Origin: Betaproteobacteria bacterium
GTDB lineage: Bacteria; Pseudomonadota; Gammaproteobacteria; Burkholderiales; Casimicrobiaceae
NCBI GenBank assembly: GCA_005883655.1
Contig: VBDA01000011.1
Coordinates: forward strand, 1-5,704
DNA length: 5,704 nucleotides
Direction of reading: 5' to 3'
Shown here: piece after piece, positions 1-5,704 of the stretch
Layout of the letters: every line of letters begins with the position of its first letter
Position numbering within the stretch: the stretch's first letter is position 1
Translations under genes and position numbers: made by a program
Notes under the pieces: generated by a model
The model's database searches: none
Told to the model about the DNA's origin: nothing
The model's input: only the letters and a program-made list of their open reading frames with translations

Positions 1-1
1 C

Positions 2-358
2 GACCGCCGCGCCCACGGCTTTTCGCAAGGGGAGCGGATGAAGGTCGCGATTGCACGCGCGCTGGTGCACGATCCGGCAACGATTCTGCTCGACGAGCCG
101 ACCAACGGACTCGATATCATGAGCATCAGGAGCCTGCGTGATCTGTTGCGCGGGCTGCGTCAGGCGGGCAAGTGCATCCTGTTCTCGACCCACGTGATGC
201 AGGAAGTCGCCGCGCTGTGCGATACCGTCGTAATCCTCGGCCACGGTCGCGTGGTTGCCAGCGGCAGCGGCGTCGAATTGATGCGTCGTACCGGCCGTGC
301 TTCGCTAGAGGATGCGTTCGTCAGCCTGCTCGGTTCCGGAGAAGGCCTGGCCGCATGA
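2..358 (+). CDS. natA: NatA-type ABC transporter ATP-binding protein, 3' part only
   Basis: This is the C-terminal 118 residues of an ABC ATPase whose 5' end lies outside the window; the reading frame is open from base 2. Fragment residues 7-11 (FSQGE) are the ABC signature, followed by RMKVAIARAL. TILLDEP (28-33) is Walker B with the catalytic Glu, TNGLD is the D-loop, and STH (62-64) carries the switch histidine. The Walker A and Q-loop halves are missing because of the window edge. The signature departs from LSGGQ (Q replaces the first Gly), which I recall as usual in this NatA-like subgroup. The protein sits on the cytoplasmic face of the inner membrane and drives the permease encoded next, whose ATG overlaps this stop codon (ATGA). 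The NatA name is by family (Na+ efflux/ABC-2 type exporters). The true substrate could be something else, such as a drug or lipid. Confidence 0.9.
   Translation, partial: DRRAHGFSQGERMKVAIARALVHDPATILLDEPTNGLDIMSIRSLRDLLRGLRQAGKCILFSTHVMQEVAALCDTVVILGHGRVVASGSGVELMRRTGRASLEDAFVSLLGSGEGLAA
338..345 (+). promoter_or_regulatory. Ribosome binding site of the NatB-type permease
   Basis: GGAGAAGG lies inside the end of the upstream ATPase gene and 9 nt before the ATG at 355. It is a strong Shine-Dalgarno match. Together with the ATGA overlap it fixes the permease start at 355 rather than at the in-frame GTG at 172. Confidence 0.7.
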
Positions 359-1536
359 GTGGCGCCGCGCGCATCCTTACCGTCGCAGGCAAGGAAGTCC
401 TCGACACGATTCGCGACCGTCGGGCGATGCTGGTCACTCTGCTGACGGCGATCGCTGCCGGGCCGGTGTTCCTGGTGCTCATTTTCAATATGACGGCGAG
501 CCAGGCGGACAAGGCACGCGAGCTCAAGCTGCCGGTCATGGGAAGCGAAAACGCGCCGGCGCTGATCGCATTTCTGGAACGCTCGCAGGTGGTGATACAA
601 GCGGCGCCCGCAGACTACGAAGCGAAGATTCGCGCCGGTGATCTCGACGTCGCGCTCTGGATCGACCCGGCGTTCGAGGCCGACGTCGCGGCCGGCAAGG
701 CCGGCACCGTCCGCCTGGTCTACGACCGCTCGCGCGATCGCGCGCGGGTGGCGATCAATTCCGCGGAATCGCTGCTCGCCGCCTATAACCGGCTGTGGGG
801 CACTCAGCGGCTGCTGTTGCGCGGCATCGCGACCGAAGTCGCCCGCCCGCTCAAGGTCGAGGATATCGATCTCGCGACGCCGCAGCAATCCGGTTCGCTG
901 ATCTTGTTCCTGGTCGCGTTCTATGGCCTCTTCGCTTCGATGATGGGTGGCATGGCTCCGGCGCTCGACGCGAGCGCTGGAGAGCGCGAGCGCGGCTCAC
1001 TCGAGCCCTTGCTCGCCACTCCGATTACGCCGCTGCAACTCGCGCTCGGGAAGTGGGCCGCGATCGGCATCTTCGATGCGGTGGTGGTGGTGCTGACGCT
1101 GATCGGCTTCTATCTGACGCTCAATTTCGCGCCGCTGCCGGCCATCGGTGTGCCCTTTCTTTTTGGCGCGACTGAACTGGCGCGATTCCTGTGGATCCTG
1201 GCGCCGCTGATAGCGTTGTTGTCCGCGTTGCTGCTCTATGTCGGGATGCGCGGCCGTTCGCTGAAGGAGGCCCAGGCCAACGTCGGCGTGCTGCTGTTCG
1301 TCTTCACGATGCTGCCGTTCGTTCAGCTCATGGCGCAGAAACGAGAGCCTGCCTGGCTGCTCTGGGCGCCGATTTCGGCGCAATACACGCTTCTCTCCCG
1401 TGCGCTGCGCGGCGATGCGATACCGGCCATCGATTGGCTGCAGAGCGCGCTCGCGCCGGCACTGGTCACCGTGATTGCGCTCTTCGCCGTCGCGCGGCTG
1501 TTGGGCCGGGAGACCGTGCTTGGCGCGCGGTCGTAG
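355..1536 (+). CDS. natB: ABC-2 family permease, NatB-type
   Basis: This is an integral inner-membrane subunit of 393 residues that pairs with the upstream ATPase to form an exporter. A first hydrophobic segment lies at about residues 23-46. It is followed by a soluble, probably extracytoplasmic domain (about 47-179), then five more membrane segments at about 180-200, 232-256, 274-297, 308-327 and 365-383. This one-loop-five arrangement is the NatB/ABC-2 pattern. After the second helix comes AGERERGSLEPLLATPI (208-224), the cytoplasmic coupling motif typical of ABC-2 exporters, which contacts the ATPase. The start at 355 is chosen for the ATGA overlap with the ATPase stop and the GGAGAAGG site. 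An in-frame GTG at 172 would add 61 Arg-rich residues read out of frame through the ATPase gene. The substrate cannot be told from sequence: sodium efflux is the namesake function, but many relatives are unassigned. Confidence 0.88.
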   Translation: MSGAARILTVAGKEVLDTIRDRRAMLVTLLTAIAAGPVFLVLIFNMTASQADKARELKLPVMGSENAPALIAFLERSQVVIQAAPADYEAKIRAGDLDVALWIDPAFEADVAAGKAGTVRLVYDRSRDRARVAINSAESLLAAYNRLWGTQRLLLRGIATEVARPLKVEDIDLATPQQSGSLILFLVAFYGLFASMMGGMAPALDASAGERERGSLEPLLATPITPLQLALGKWAAIGIFDAVVVVLTLIGFYLTLNFAPLPAIGVPFLFGATELARFLWILAPLIALLSALLLYVGMRGRSLKEAQANVGVLLFVFTMLPFVQLMAQKREPAWLLWAPISAQYTLLSRALRGDAIPAIDWLQSALAPALVTVIALFAVARLLGRETVLGARS

Positions 1537-1555
1537 CGCGCCGGTCACGGCCTTC

Positions 1556-4042
1556 TCAGGCCAATTGCCGCAGCACGGCGAGGGGAGGCGCCTTGAGCGT
1601 CGCGCGGGTACCCAGCCAGCCGGCGGCGGCGACACCGATCGCACCGCCTGCCACACCCAACAGCCACAACCAGGGATTCCACCCGAACGGAATCAGGAAC
1701 ACGCGATCGGCGAGCACATAGCCGATCGCCGTCGCGCCGGCGGCGGCAACGAGGCCCGCCAATCCGCCGAGCGCGACGAATTCCGCGACTTGCGCCGACG
1801 ACAGCTGCCGTCGGCTCGCGCCCAGCGTGCGCAAAATGGCGGCGTCGAGACGGCGCTCGTCCTGCGTCGCCGCGATTGCGGCTTCGAGCACGAGCACTCC
1901 TCCCAGGAGCGTAAAGAGGAAGACGAATTCGACTGCGCGCGCCACCTGCTCGACGATGGTCTGGACCTGCTGCAGGATCGCCCCCACGTCGATCACCAGC
2001 ACGTTGGGATATTCGCGCAGCAACGGAGTCAGCCAGGCGCTTCCGCTGCTGACGCGCACCGCGGAAATATAGGTTCGAGGCATGGCGTCGATCACGCCGG
2101 GCGAGAACAAGGCGAAAAAGTTTACCCGGAAGCTGTCCCAATCGACCTTGCGCAGACTCGTGACCTTGGCGCTGACGCGGGTGCCGACGATGTCATAGGT
2201 CAGCGTGTCGCCGAGCTTGATGCCCAGCGTCTGCGCGATGCCCTCCTCCAGCGAGACGCCTTCGCTTTCACCCGGCTTCCACCATTGGCCGGCGACGACG
2301 CGGTTGCCGCGCGGCGGCGTATCGGCCCAAGAAAGGTTGAATTCGCGCTCGCCGAGGCGCCGGGCGCCTTCCTCGGCCAGCCGCGTCGTGTCGAGCGGCT
2401 TGTCGTTGATCGCGACCAGGCGGCCGCGCACCATCGGCGACAATTGAGCATCGACGGAGAGCTCGCGCTTCAGCATCGCGCGCACGCCGTTCACCTGATC
2501 GGGCAGCACGTTAACCAGAAACGCGTTGGGTGCGTCCGCGGGCAGGCTCGCGCGCCAATTGCGCATCAGATCGCCGCGCACCAGCGTTAGCAGGAGCAGC
2601 GACATCAGCCCCAGACCGAGAGCGCCGATCTGCAGGCTCGATCCGAGCGGCCTGCGCCTCAGATTGGCAAGGCCATAGCGCCAGCTATATCCGCGCTGCG
2701 GAAGCAGCCGCAGGAGCGCGATCATGGACCACGCCATCACTGCCGCGGTTATCAGCATCGCCGCGATGCCACCGACCATGATCGCACCGGTCTTGACGTC
2801 CTGCGCCTGCCAGCCGATCAGCAGCGCCACTGTCGCCGCGCCCAGGATATACGCGAACGATCCTCCCGCGCGCGGCATGCCGATATCGCGACGCAGGACG
2901 CGCAGCGGCGGCACCTTCGACAGCGCGAACAAAGGCGGCAAAGCGAAGCCCAGCAGCATCAGCAATCCGGTGGCGATAGCGGCGACGGCGGGAGCGAGGC
3001 CGGGCGGCGGCAGATCGGCGCTGACCATCGCTCCGAGCAGCATCACGAGTAATTGCTGGCCGCCCAGCGCGACGACGCAGCCGACGACGCTGGCCGCTAA
3101 TCCGAGGGCCAGGAACTGCAGCGCGAACAGCGCGAGCATCTGCCGCTGCGGTGCCCCGAGGCAGCGCATCATGGCCGCGGCGTCGAGGTGCCTACGCAGA
3201 TATCGCGACGCGGCCAGCGCGACCGCCACCGCGGCGAGCATCACCGCGACCAGCGCCGCCAGCGCCAGGAATTTTTCCGCACGCTCGAGCGTCTGCCGCA
3301 CTTCGGGGCGCAGATCGCGAATCGACTCCAACCGCTGACCGCGATCGAGCCGCGCCTTGGCCCAGTCGCGAAAGGCGTCGGTTGCGGGCCCCGCCACGAG
3401 CAGCCGATACGACGCACGATTGCCCGGCTGCAGCAGCTTAGTTGCAGGGACATCGTCAAGATTCATCAGCAGCTTCGGCCCCATCGACAGCAAGCCGCCT
3501 GCGACTTCCGGCTCCTGCAGCACGATGGCACCGATGGTCAGGGTCTTGTCACCCACCGCGAGCGCTGCACCCTTGCCGACGTTGAGCCTCGCGGCCAGGC
3601 GGCCATCGATCCAGGCTTGGCCCGGCGGCGGAATGCCGGCTGCGGTGGTCCCCTGGGGTAAGGAAGGATCAGCAAGCGTTATCGCGCCTCGCAACGGATA
3701 GCCCGTCGCGACTGCCTTGACGTCAGCCAGCACCGCGTCGCCACTCTCACCGGTCGCGGCCTGGACCATGCTATTGAACTTGATCGCCGGGACAACGGCG
3801 AGACCGCGCGCTCGCGCCTCTCGCGCGTAATCGTCGGGCAGCGGCCGGTCGGCGGACAGGAGCAGATCACCGCCCAAGAGCAGGTTCGCCTGCCGGGTCA
3901 ACGCGACCTTGACCCTGTCAGTGAAGAAACCGACCGTGCCGACGCTCGCCACCGCCAGGACCAGCGCCGCAATCAGCACCCGCAACTCGCCCGCGTGCCA
4001 GTCGCGACCGAGCATGCGCAGCGCCAGCCTGAGCGTATTCAT
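1556..4042 (-). CDS. ybbP: FtsX/MacB-superfamily ABC permease YbbP
   Basis: An 828-residue inner-membrane permease, close in size to E. coli YbbP (about 800). TM1 is at about residues 21-40, followed by a large periplasmic domain (about 41-255). FtsX module one covers about 257-380 (three helices near 257-279, 302-325 and 350-373). A middle section has helices near 396-411, 419-445 and 470-489. A second periplasmic domain spans about 490-702, and FtsX module two about 703-822 (helices near 703-723, 752-776 and 788-810). That gives ten helices in total. The two modules are an internal duplication: AAMMRCLGAPQRQM (289-302) aligns with AAILRTLGASRRQL (734-747). SLRKVDWDSFRVNFF (629-643) and the C-terminal PPLAVLR also look family-typical. 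The family is thought to transmit ATP-driven movement across the membrane, and YbbP works with YbbA and periplasmic TesA. The start is the ATG at 4042, overlapping the ybbA stop (ATGA). An ATG at 4141 would add 33 residues of unlikely, Arg-rich sequence. No clear ribosome site precedes the start, suggesting translational coupling. Confidence 0.92.
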   Translation of the reverse strand: MNTLRLALRMLGRDWHAGELRVLIAALVLAVASVGTVGFFTDRVKVALTRQANLLLGGDLLLSADRPLPDDYAREARARGLAVVPAIKFNSMVQAATGESGDAVLADVKAVATGYPLRGAITLADPSLPQGTTAAGIPPPGQAWIDGRLAARLNVGKGAALAVGDKTLTIGAIVLQEPEVAGGLLSMGPKLLMNLDDVPATKLLQPGNRASYRLLVAGPATDAFRDWAKARLDRGQRLESIRDLRPEVRQTLERAEKFLALAALVAVMLAAVAVALAASRYLRRHLDAAAMMRCLGAPQRQMLALFALQFLALGLAASVVGCVVALGGQQLLVMLLGAMVSADLPPPGLAPAVAAIATGLLMLLGFALPPLFALSKVPPLRVLRRDIGMPRAGGSFAYILGAATVALLIGWQAQDVKTGAIMVGGIAAMLITAAVMAWSMIALLRLLPQRGYSWRYGLANLRRRPLGSSLQIGALGLGLMSLLLLTLVRGDLMRNWRASLPADAPNAFLVNVLPDQVNGVRAMLKRELSVDAQLSPMVRGRLVAINDKPLDTTRLAEEGARRLGEREFNLSWADTPPRGNRVVAGQWWKPGESEGVSLEEGIAQTLGIKLGDTLTYDIVGTRVSAKVTSLRKVDWDSFRVNFFALFSPGVIDAMPRTYISAVRVSSGSAWLTPLLREYPNVLVIDVGAILQQVQTIVEQVARAVEFVFLFTLLGGVLVLEAAIAATQDERRLDAAILRTLGASRRQLSSAQVAEFVALGGLAGLVAAAGATAIGYVLADRVFLIPFGWNPWLWLLGVAGGAIGVAAAGWLGTRATLKAPPLAVLRQLA

Positions 4043-4767
4043 GCGTTCGGCGACGCCAATTTCGGCGTTGACAATCCACCGCCGGTCAGCGCGGCATCCT
4101 CGACCAGACGGCCCCCGGCGAGCGAGAGTCTGCGGCCGCATCTCGACGCGAGCATCGTGTCGTGTGTCACCAGCAACAGCGTCGTGCCTCGCTCGCGGTT
4201 GAGACGAAACATGAGATCGGCGACTTCGGATCCTGTCGCGCCGTCGAGATTTCCGGTCGGCTCGTCGGCCATCAATACTCGGGGCTCGCCCGAGAAGGCA
4301 CGCGCGATCGCGACGCGCTGCTGCTCACCGCCTGAGAGCTGCTTGGGGTAATGCCCGACCCGGGCGGCCAGACCCACGCGCGTCAGCCACTCGCGCGCTC
4401 GCGGCGCGGCATCGAGCGAACCGGCGAGCTCGAGGGGCAGCATCACGTTCTCCAGCGCGGTCAACGCCGGCAGGAGCTGAAACGACTGGAAAACAAACCC
4501 GAGCCAGCGTTGCCTCAGCGCGGCGAGCCCGTCTTCGGAAAGCTGATCAAGCGCGGTGTCGCCGAACGACACTTCACCCGAGCTCGGGCGATCGAGCCCG
4601 GCCAGAAGTCCGAGCAGCGTGGTTTTACCGGACCCCGAGGGACCGACGATGGCGACGGTCGCGCCCGCATCCACGTCGAAGCTGACGTCGTCGAGGATCA
4701 TCAGCGGCGACGAGCCGCTTTGGACCTGCTTGGAGAGCTTGCTGGCACGAATGACGGTGGAAGGCAT
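4039..4767 (-). CDS. ybbA: ABC transporter ATP-binding protein YbbA (LolD/MacB type)
   Basis: A complete 242-residue cytoplasmic ATPase of the LolD/MacB/FtsE class and energy source for the YbbP permease encoded directly downstream. All catalytic elements are present: Walker A GPSGSGKTT (42-50), Q-loop Gln94 in FVFQSFQLLP, signature LSGGEQQ (144-150), Walker B VLMADEP with Glu169, D-loop GNLD, and switch His202 in THD. The length is near that of E. coli YbbA (about 228). The start is the first ATG of the frame (4767). A TTG at 4809 would add 14 residues, but the N-terminus from 4767 already fits relatives. Neither has a convincing Shine-Dalgarno sequence, so the start is less certain than the rest. 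The stop overlaps the ybbP ATG. The gene is divergent from tesA, as in E. coli, which with the paired large permease favours YbbA over LolD. Confidence 0.92.
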   Translation of the reverse strand: MPSTVIRASKLSKQVQSGSSPLMILDDVSFDVDAGATVAIVGPSGSGKTTLLGLLAGLDRPSSGEVSFGDTALDQLSEDGLAALRQRWLGFVFQSFQLLPALTALENVMLPLELAGSLDAAPRAREWLTRVGLAARVGHYPKQLSGGEQQRVAIARAFSGEPRVLMADEPTGNLDGATGSEVADLMFRLNRERGTTLLLVTHDTMLASRCGRRLSLAGGRLVEDAALTGGGLSTPKLASPNA

Positions 4768-4805
4768 GAGTGGGAGTCGTGAAGCGATAAGGGCAAGGTT
4801 GGGCC

Positions 4806-4820
4806 GCAATCACGCATTGC
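4806..4820. repeat. Short dyad GCAAT-N5-ATTGC in the ybbA leader
   Basis: A perfect 5-bp inverted repeat with a 5-nt spacer (CACGC) lies 39 bp upstream of the ybbA ATG, between it and the proposed -10. It could be a small operator or a weak RNA hairpin in the ybbA leader. The arms are short enough to arise by chance. Confidence 0.3.
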
Positions 4821-4876
4821 CAACCTGACGTCTAGGACAAATGCGGCAAATGACCCGGCTTCCTTGCGGCGCGAGC

Positions 4877-4882
4877 ATTGTA
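4877..4882 (-). promoter_or_regulatory. Possible -10 element for ybbA-ybbP
   Basis: On the minus strand this reads TACAAT, 5 of 6 matches to the sigma-70 -10 consensus. It lies about 110 bp upstream of the ybbA ATG. No recognisable -35 is found 15-19 bp further upstream, where the sequence is GC-rich. The site would therefore be weak or activator-dependent, and the leader about 100 nt long. Confidence 0.35.
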
Positions 4883-4901
4883 CCGGGCGATGAACCGCGC
4901 C

Positions 4902-4917
4902 CGCGTTTAGGTACGCG
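4902..4917. repeat. Dyad CGCGT-N6-ACGCG over the tesA promoter
   Basis: A perfect 5-bp inverted repeat with a 6-nt spacer (TTAGGT) covers the position of the proposed tesA -35 hexamer. A protein bound here could affect tesA and, from upstream, the divergent ybbA promoter. In GC-rich DNA such a short repeat may also be chance. Confidence 0.3.
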
Positions 4918-4933
4918 CACGCCGCGCTAGAAT
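4906..4933 (+). promoter_or_regulatory. Probable sigma-70 promoter of tesA
   Basis: TAGAAT at 4928-4933 matches the -10 consensus at 5 of 6 positions. A weak -35, TTTAGG at 4906-4911, lies 16 bp upstream. Transcription would begin near 4940, giving a leader of about 18 nt that carries the tesA ribosome site. This is the best promoter-like signal in the 190-bp divergent region and the nearest to its gene. Confidence 0.5.
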
Positions 4934-4946
4934 GTGCCGTCATCGG

Positions 4947-4952
4947 TGGGAG
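4947..4952 (+). promoter_or_regulatory. Ribosome binding site of tesA
   Basis: TGGGAG ends 5 nt before the ATG at 4958. It is a moderate Shine-Dalgarno match and supports that start, which also gives a proper signal peptide. Confidence 0.5.
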
Positions 4953-4957
4953 TCTGA

Positions 4958-5599
4958 ATGCCGCGCCGTCCGTTGGTTCGCTTGTTTTTCGCGCTTTTTA
5001 TTGCGCTTGCCGCGAGCGCCTGCGCCATCGCCGCGCCGGTGGTGCTGGTGCTGGGCGACAGCATATCCGCCGGCTACGGACTCCCTGCCGAAGCGGGCTG
5101 GACGACGCTGTTGCAGCAACGCCTCGCTGCCGAGCACTATCCGCACCGCGTGGTCAATGCAAGCATCAGCGGCGACACCACCGCCGGTGGCAGGGCGCGC
5201 CTCGACGCGCTCCTCGTCAAGCATCATCCCGCCGTGACCGTGATCGAGCTAGGCGGCAACGACGGGCTGCGCGGTGGCAGCCTGGACGCAATGCGGGCGA
5301 ACCTCGACGCAATGGCGTCCGCCGCACAAAAGAGCGGCTCGCGGGTGCTGATCGTGGGCTTGCGCCTTCCGCCGAACTACGGACCGGCTTACGTACGGCG
5401 CTTCGAGACGACGTATGCCGACGTTGCCCGCGACCGCAAGGCGGCGCTGGTGCCTTTTCTGTTCGAAGGCTTTGCCGAGGACAATGGAATGTTCCAGGCC
5501 GATCGCATCCATCCGGTGCTCGCCGCGCAAACGAGATTGCTCGACAATGTCTGGCGAGAGCTCAAGCCCTTGCTCGGCGAACCGGGAAAATCCCGATGA
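4958..5599 (+). CDS. tesA: Arylesterase / acyl-CoA thioesterase I / lysophospholipase L1 TesA
   Basis: A complete 213-residue SGNH (GDSL) hydrolase. Residues 1-25 form a signal peptide: basic start MPRR, hydrophobic core, then AIA before A-P-V-V, so signal peptidase I probably cuts after residue 25 and the mature enzyme is periplasmic. Block I is VLGDSISAGYG (31-41) with nucleophile Ser35. SGDTTAGG supplies the oxyanion Gly72, GGND (99-102) the Asn101, and block V ADRIHP the catalytic Asp182 and His185. The whole catalytic set is intact and the length is typical. Relatives hydrolyse thioesters, aryl esters and lysophospholipids. The gene is divergent from ybbA-ybbP, whose E. coli products are functionally linked to TesA. 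Its stop overlaps the next gene's ATG. Cys22 lies in the signal peptide but lacks a good lipobox (Ala at -3), so a lipoprotein is unlikely. Confidence 0.94.
   Translation: MPRRPLVRLFFALFIALAASACAIAAPVVLVLGDSISAGYGLPAEAGWTTLLQQRLAAEHYPHRVVNASISGDTTAGGRARLDALLVKHHPAVTVIELGGNDGLRGGSLDAMRANLDAMASAAQKSGSRVLIVGLRLPPNYGPAYVRRFETTYADVARDRKAALVPFLFEGFAEDNGMFQADRIHPVLAAQTRLLDNVWRELKPLLGEPGKSR
5583..5595 (+). promoter_or_regulatory. Hairpin over the ribosome site of the gene after tesA
   Basis: CGGGA-AAA-TCCCG is a perfect 5-bp inverted repeat with a 3-nt loop. It ends on the base before the ATG at 5596 and lies within the last tesA codons. The left arm contains GGGA, the only plausible Shine-Dalgarno sequence here. 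If it folds, ribosomes finishing tesA would have to open it, giving translational coupling. Confidence 0.4.
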
Positions 5600-5704
5600 G
5601 CGAGCGTCACGCCGTCGCCCTGCGGGTGAGCGTCGATTCGCTCGACGCCTTCCCCGAGCGCATCGACGTGCGAAGCCCGGCGGAGTTTGCGCTCGATCAT
5701 CTTC
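5596..5704 (+). CDS. mnmH: Rhodanese-domain protein, probably tRNA 2-selenouridine synthase MnmH, 5' part only
   Basis: Only the first 36 residues are in the window. After a short lead, residues 23-36 read IDVRSPAEFALDHL, the opening strand and helix of a rhodanese domain. They closely resemble the start of MnmH (SelU/YbbB), which converts 2-thiouridine at the tRNA wobble position through a geranylated intermediate to 2-selenouridine, using selenophosphate. The active-site Cys, the CxxC-like region and the C-terminal P-loop domain that would confirm this lie beyond the window edge. The start is the ATG overlapping the tesA stop (ATGA), so the gene is probably co-transcribed with tesA. A plain sulfurtransferase (GlpE- or PspE-like) is the main alternative. 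E. coli mnmH (ybbB) also maps a few genes from tesA-ybbAP, which favours MnmH. Confidence 0.68.
   Translation, partial: MSERHAVALRVSVDSLDAFPERIDVRSPAEFALDHL

Noticed and set aside
172..354. A GTG-start extension of the NatB-type permease by 61 residues.
   Set aside because: It would overlap the ATPase gene by nearly 190 bp in another frame and encodes Arg-rich sequence. The ATG at 355 has a strong ribosome site and the ATGA overlap.
1540..1562. Short stems GCCG-GTCA-CGGC (1540-1551) and GGCC-N6-GGCC (1549-1562) as a shared terminator.
   Set aside because: Each has only 4 bp of stem and no U-tract follows on either strand.
160..1656. Minus-strand open frames of 242 and 219 codons opposite natA-natB.
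   Set aside because: They are antisense shadows with highly biased composition, no domain motifs and no plausible ribosome sites.
1475..2590. A 371-codon open frame on the plus strand opposite ybbP, and several smaller ones across 1500-3700.
   Set aside because: The translation is low-complexity, rich in Arg, Ala, Gln and His, with no recognisable domain. It lies antisense to a well-supported gene, as expected in GC-rich DNA.
4043..4141. An upstream ATG for ybbP adding 33 residues.
   Set aside because: The extra sequence is a frame-shifted reading of the end of ybbA. MNTLRLALRMLGRDW is a natural N-terminus ahead of TM1.
4838..4852. Direct repeat CAAATG-CGG-CAAATG in the divergent region.
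   Set aside because: Two 6-bp copies with no fixed relation to a promoter element are too little to separate from chance.
5018..5026. TesA as a lipoprotein because of Cys22 in AASAC.
   Set aside because: Position -3 is Ala rather than Leu/Val/Ile, and a good signal peptidase I site (AIA, after residue 25) follows directly.

Overview
The window is GC-rich and densely coded, with three short-overlap (ATGA) gene junctions. The protein families and codon usage suggest the chromosome of a beta- or gammaproteobacterium, more likely beta. That placement comes from general family resemblance, not a search. I see no mobile element, CRISPR array, tRNA, rRNA, frameshift or sign of recent transfer.

Layout: (1) Bases 1-1536, plus strand: the 3' end of a NatA-type ABC ATPase and a complete six-helix ABC-2 (NatB-type) permease, overlapping at ATGA. 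(2) Bases 1556-4767, minus strand and convergent with the first pair: an 828-residue FtsX/MacB-superfamily permease (YbbP) and its upstream ATPase (YbbA), again joined by ATGA. Only 19 bp separate the convergent stop codons. (3) Bases 4768-4957: the only sizeable intergenic region (190 bp). It is a divergent control region with a good -10 for each direction and two small dyads. (4) Bases 4958-5704, plus strand: tesA, a secreted SGNH-family esterase/thioesterase/lysophospholipase. It overlaps by ATGA the first 36 codons of a rhodanese-type gene, probably mnmH (selU), the tRNA 2-selenouridine/geranyl-2-thiouridine synthase.

Functionally, the centre is the tesA/ybbA/ybbP module known from E. coli. 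YbbA powers YbbP, a non-canonical 'mechanotransmission'-type inner-membrane ABC system, and TesA is a periplasmic hydrolase thought to act on hydrophobic substrates with it. The NatAB pair is an unrelated exporter that simply lies next to the module. The window looks like ordinary core genome. I did not find a convincing undescribed system; the points of interest are neighbourhood conservation and small regulatory structures.
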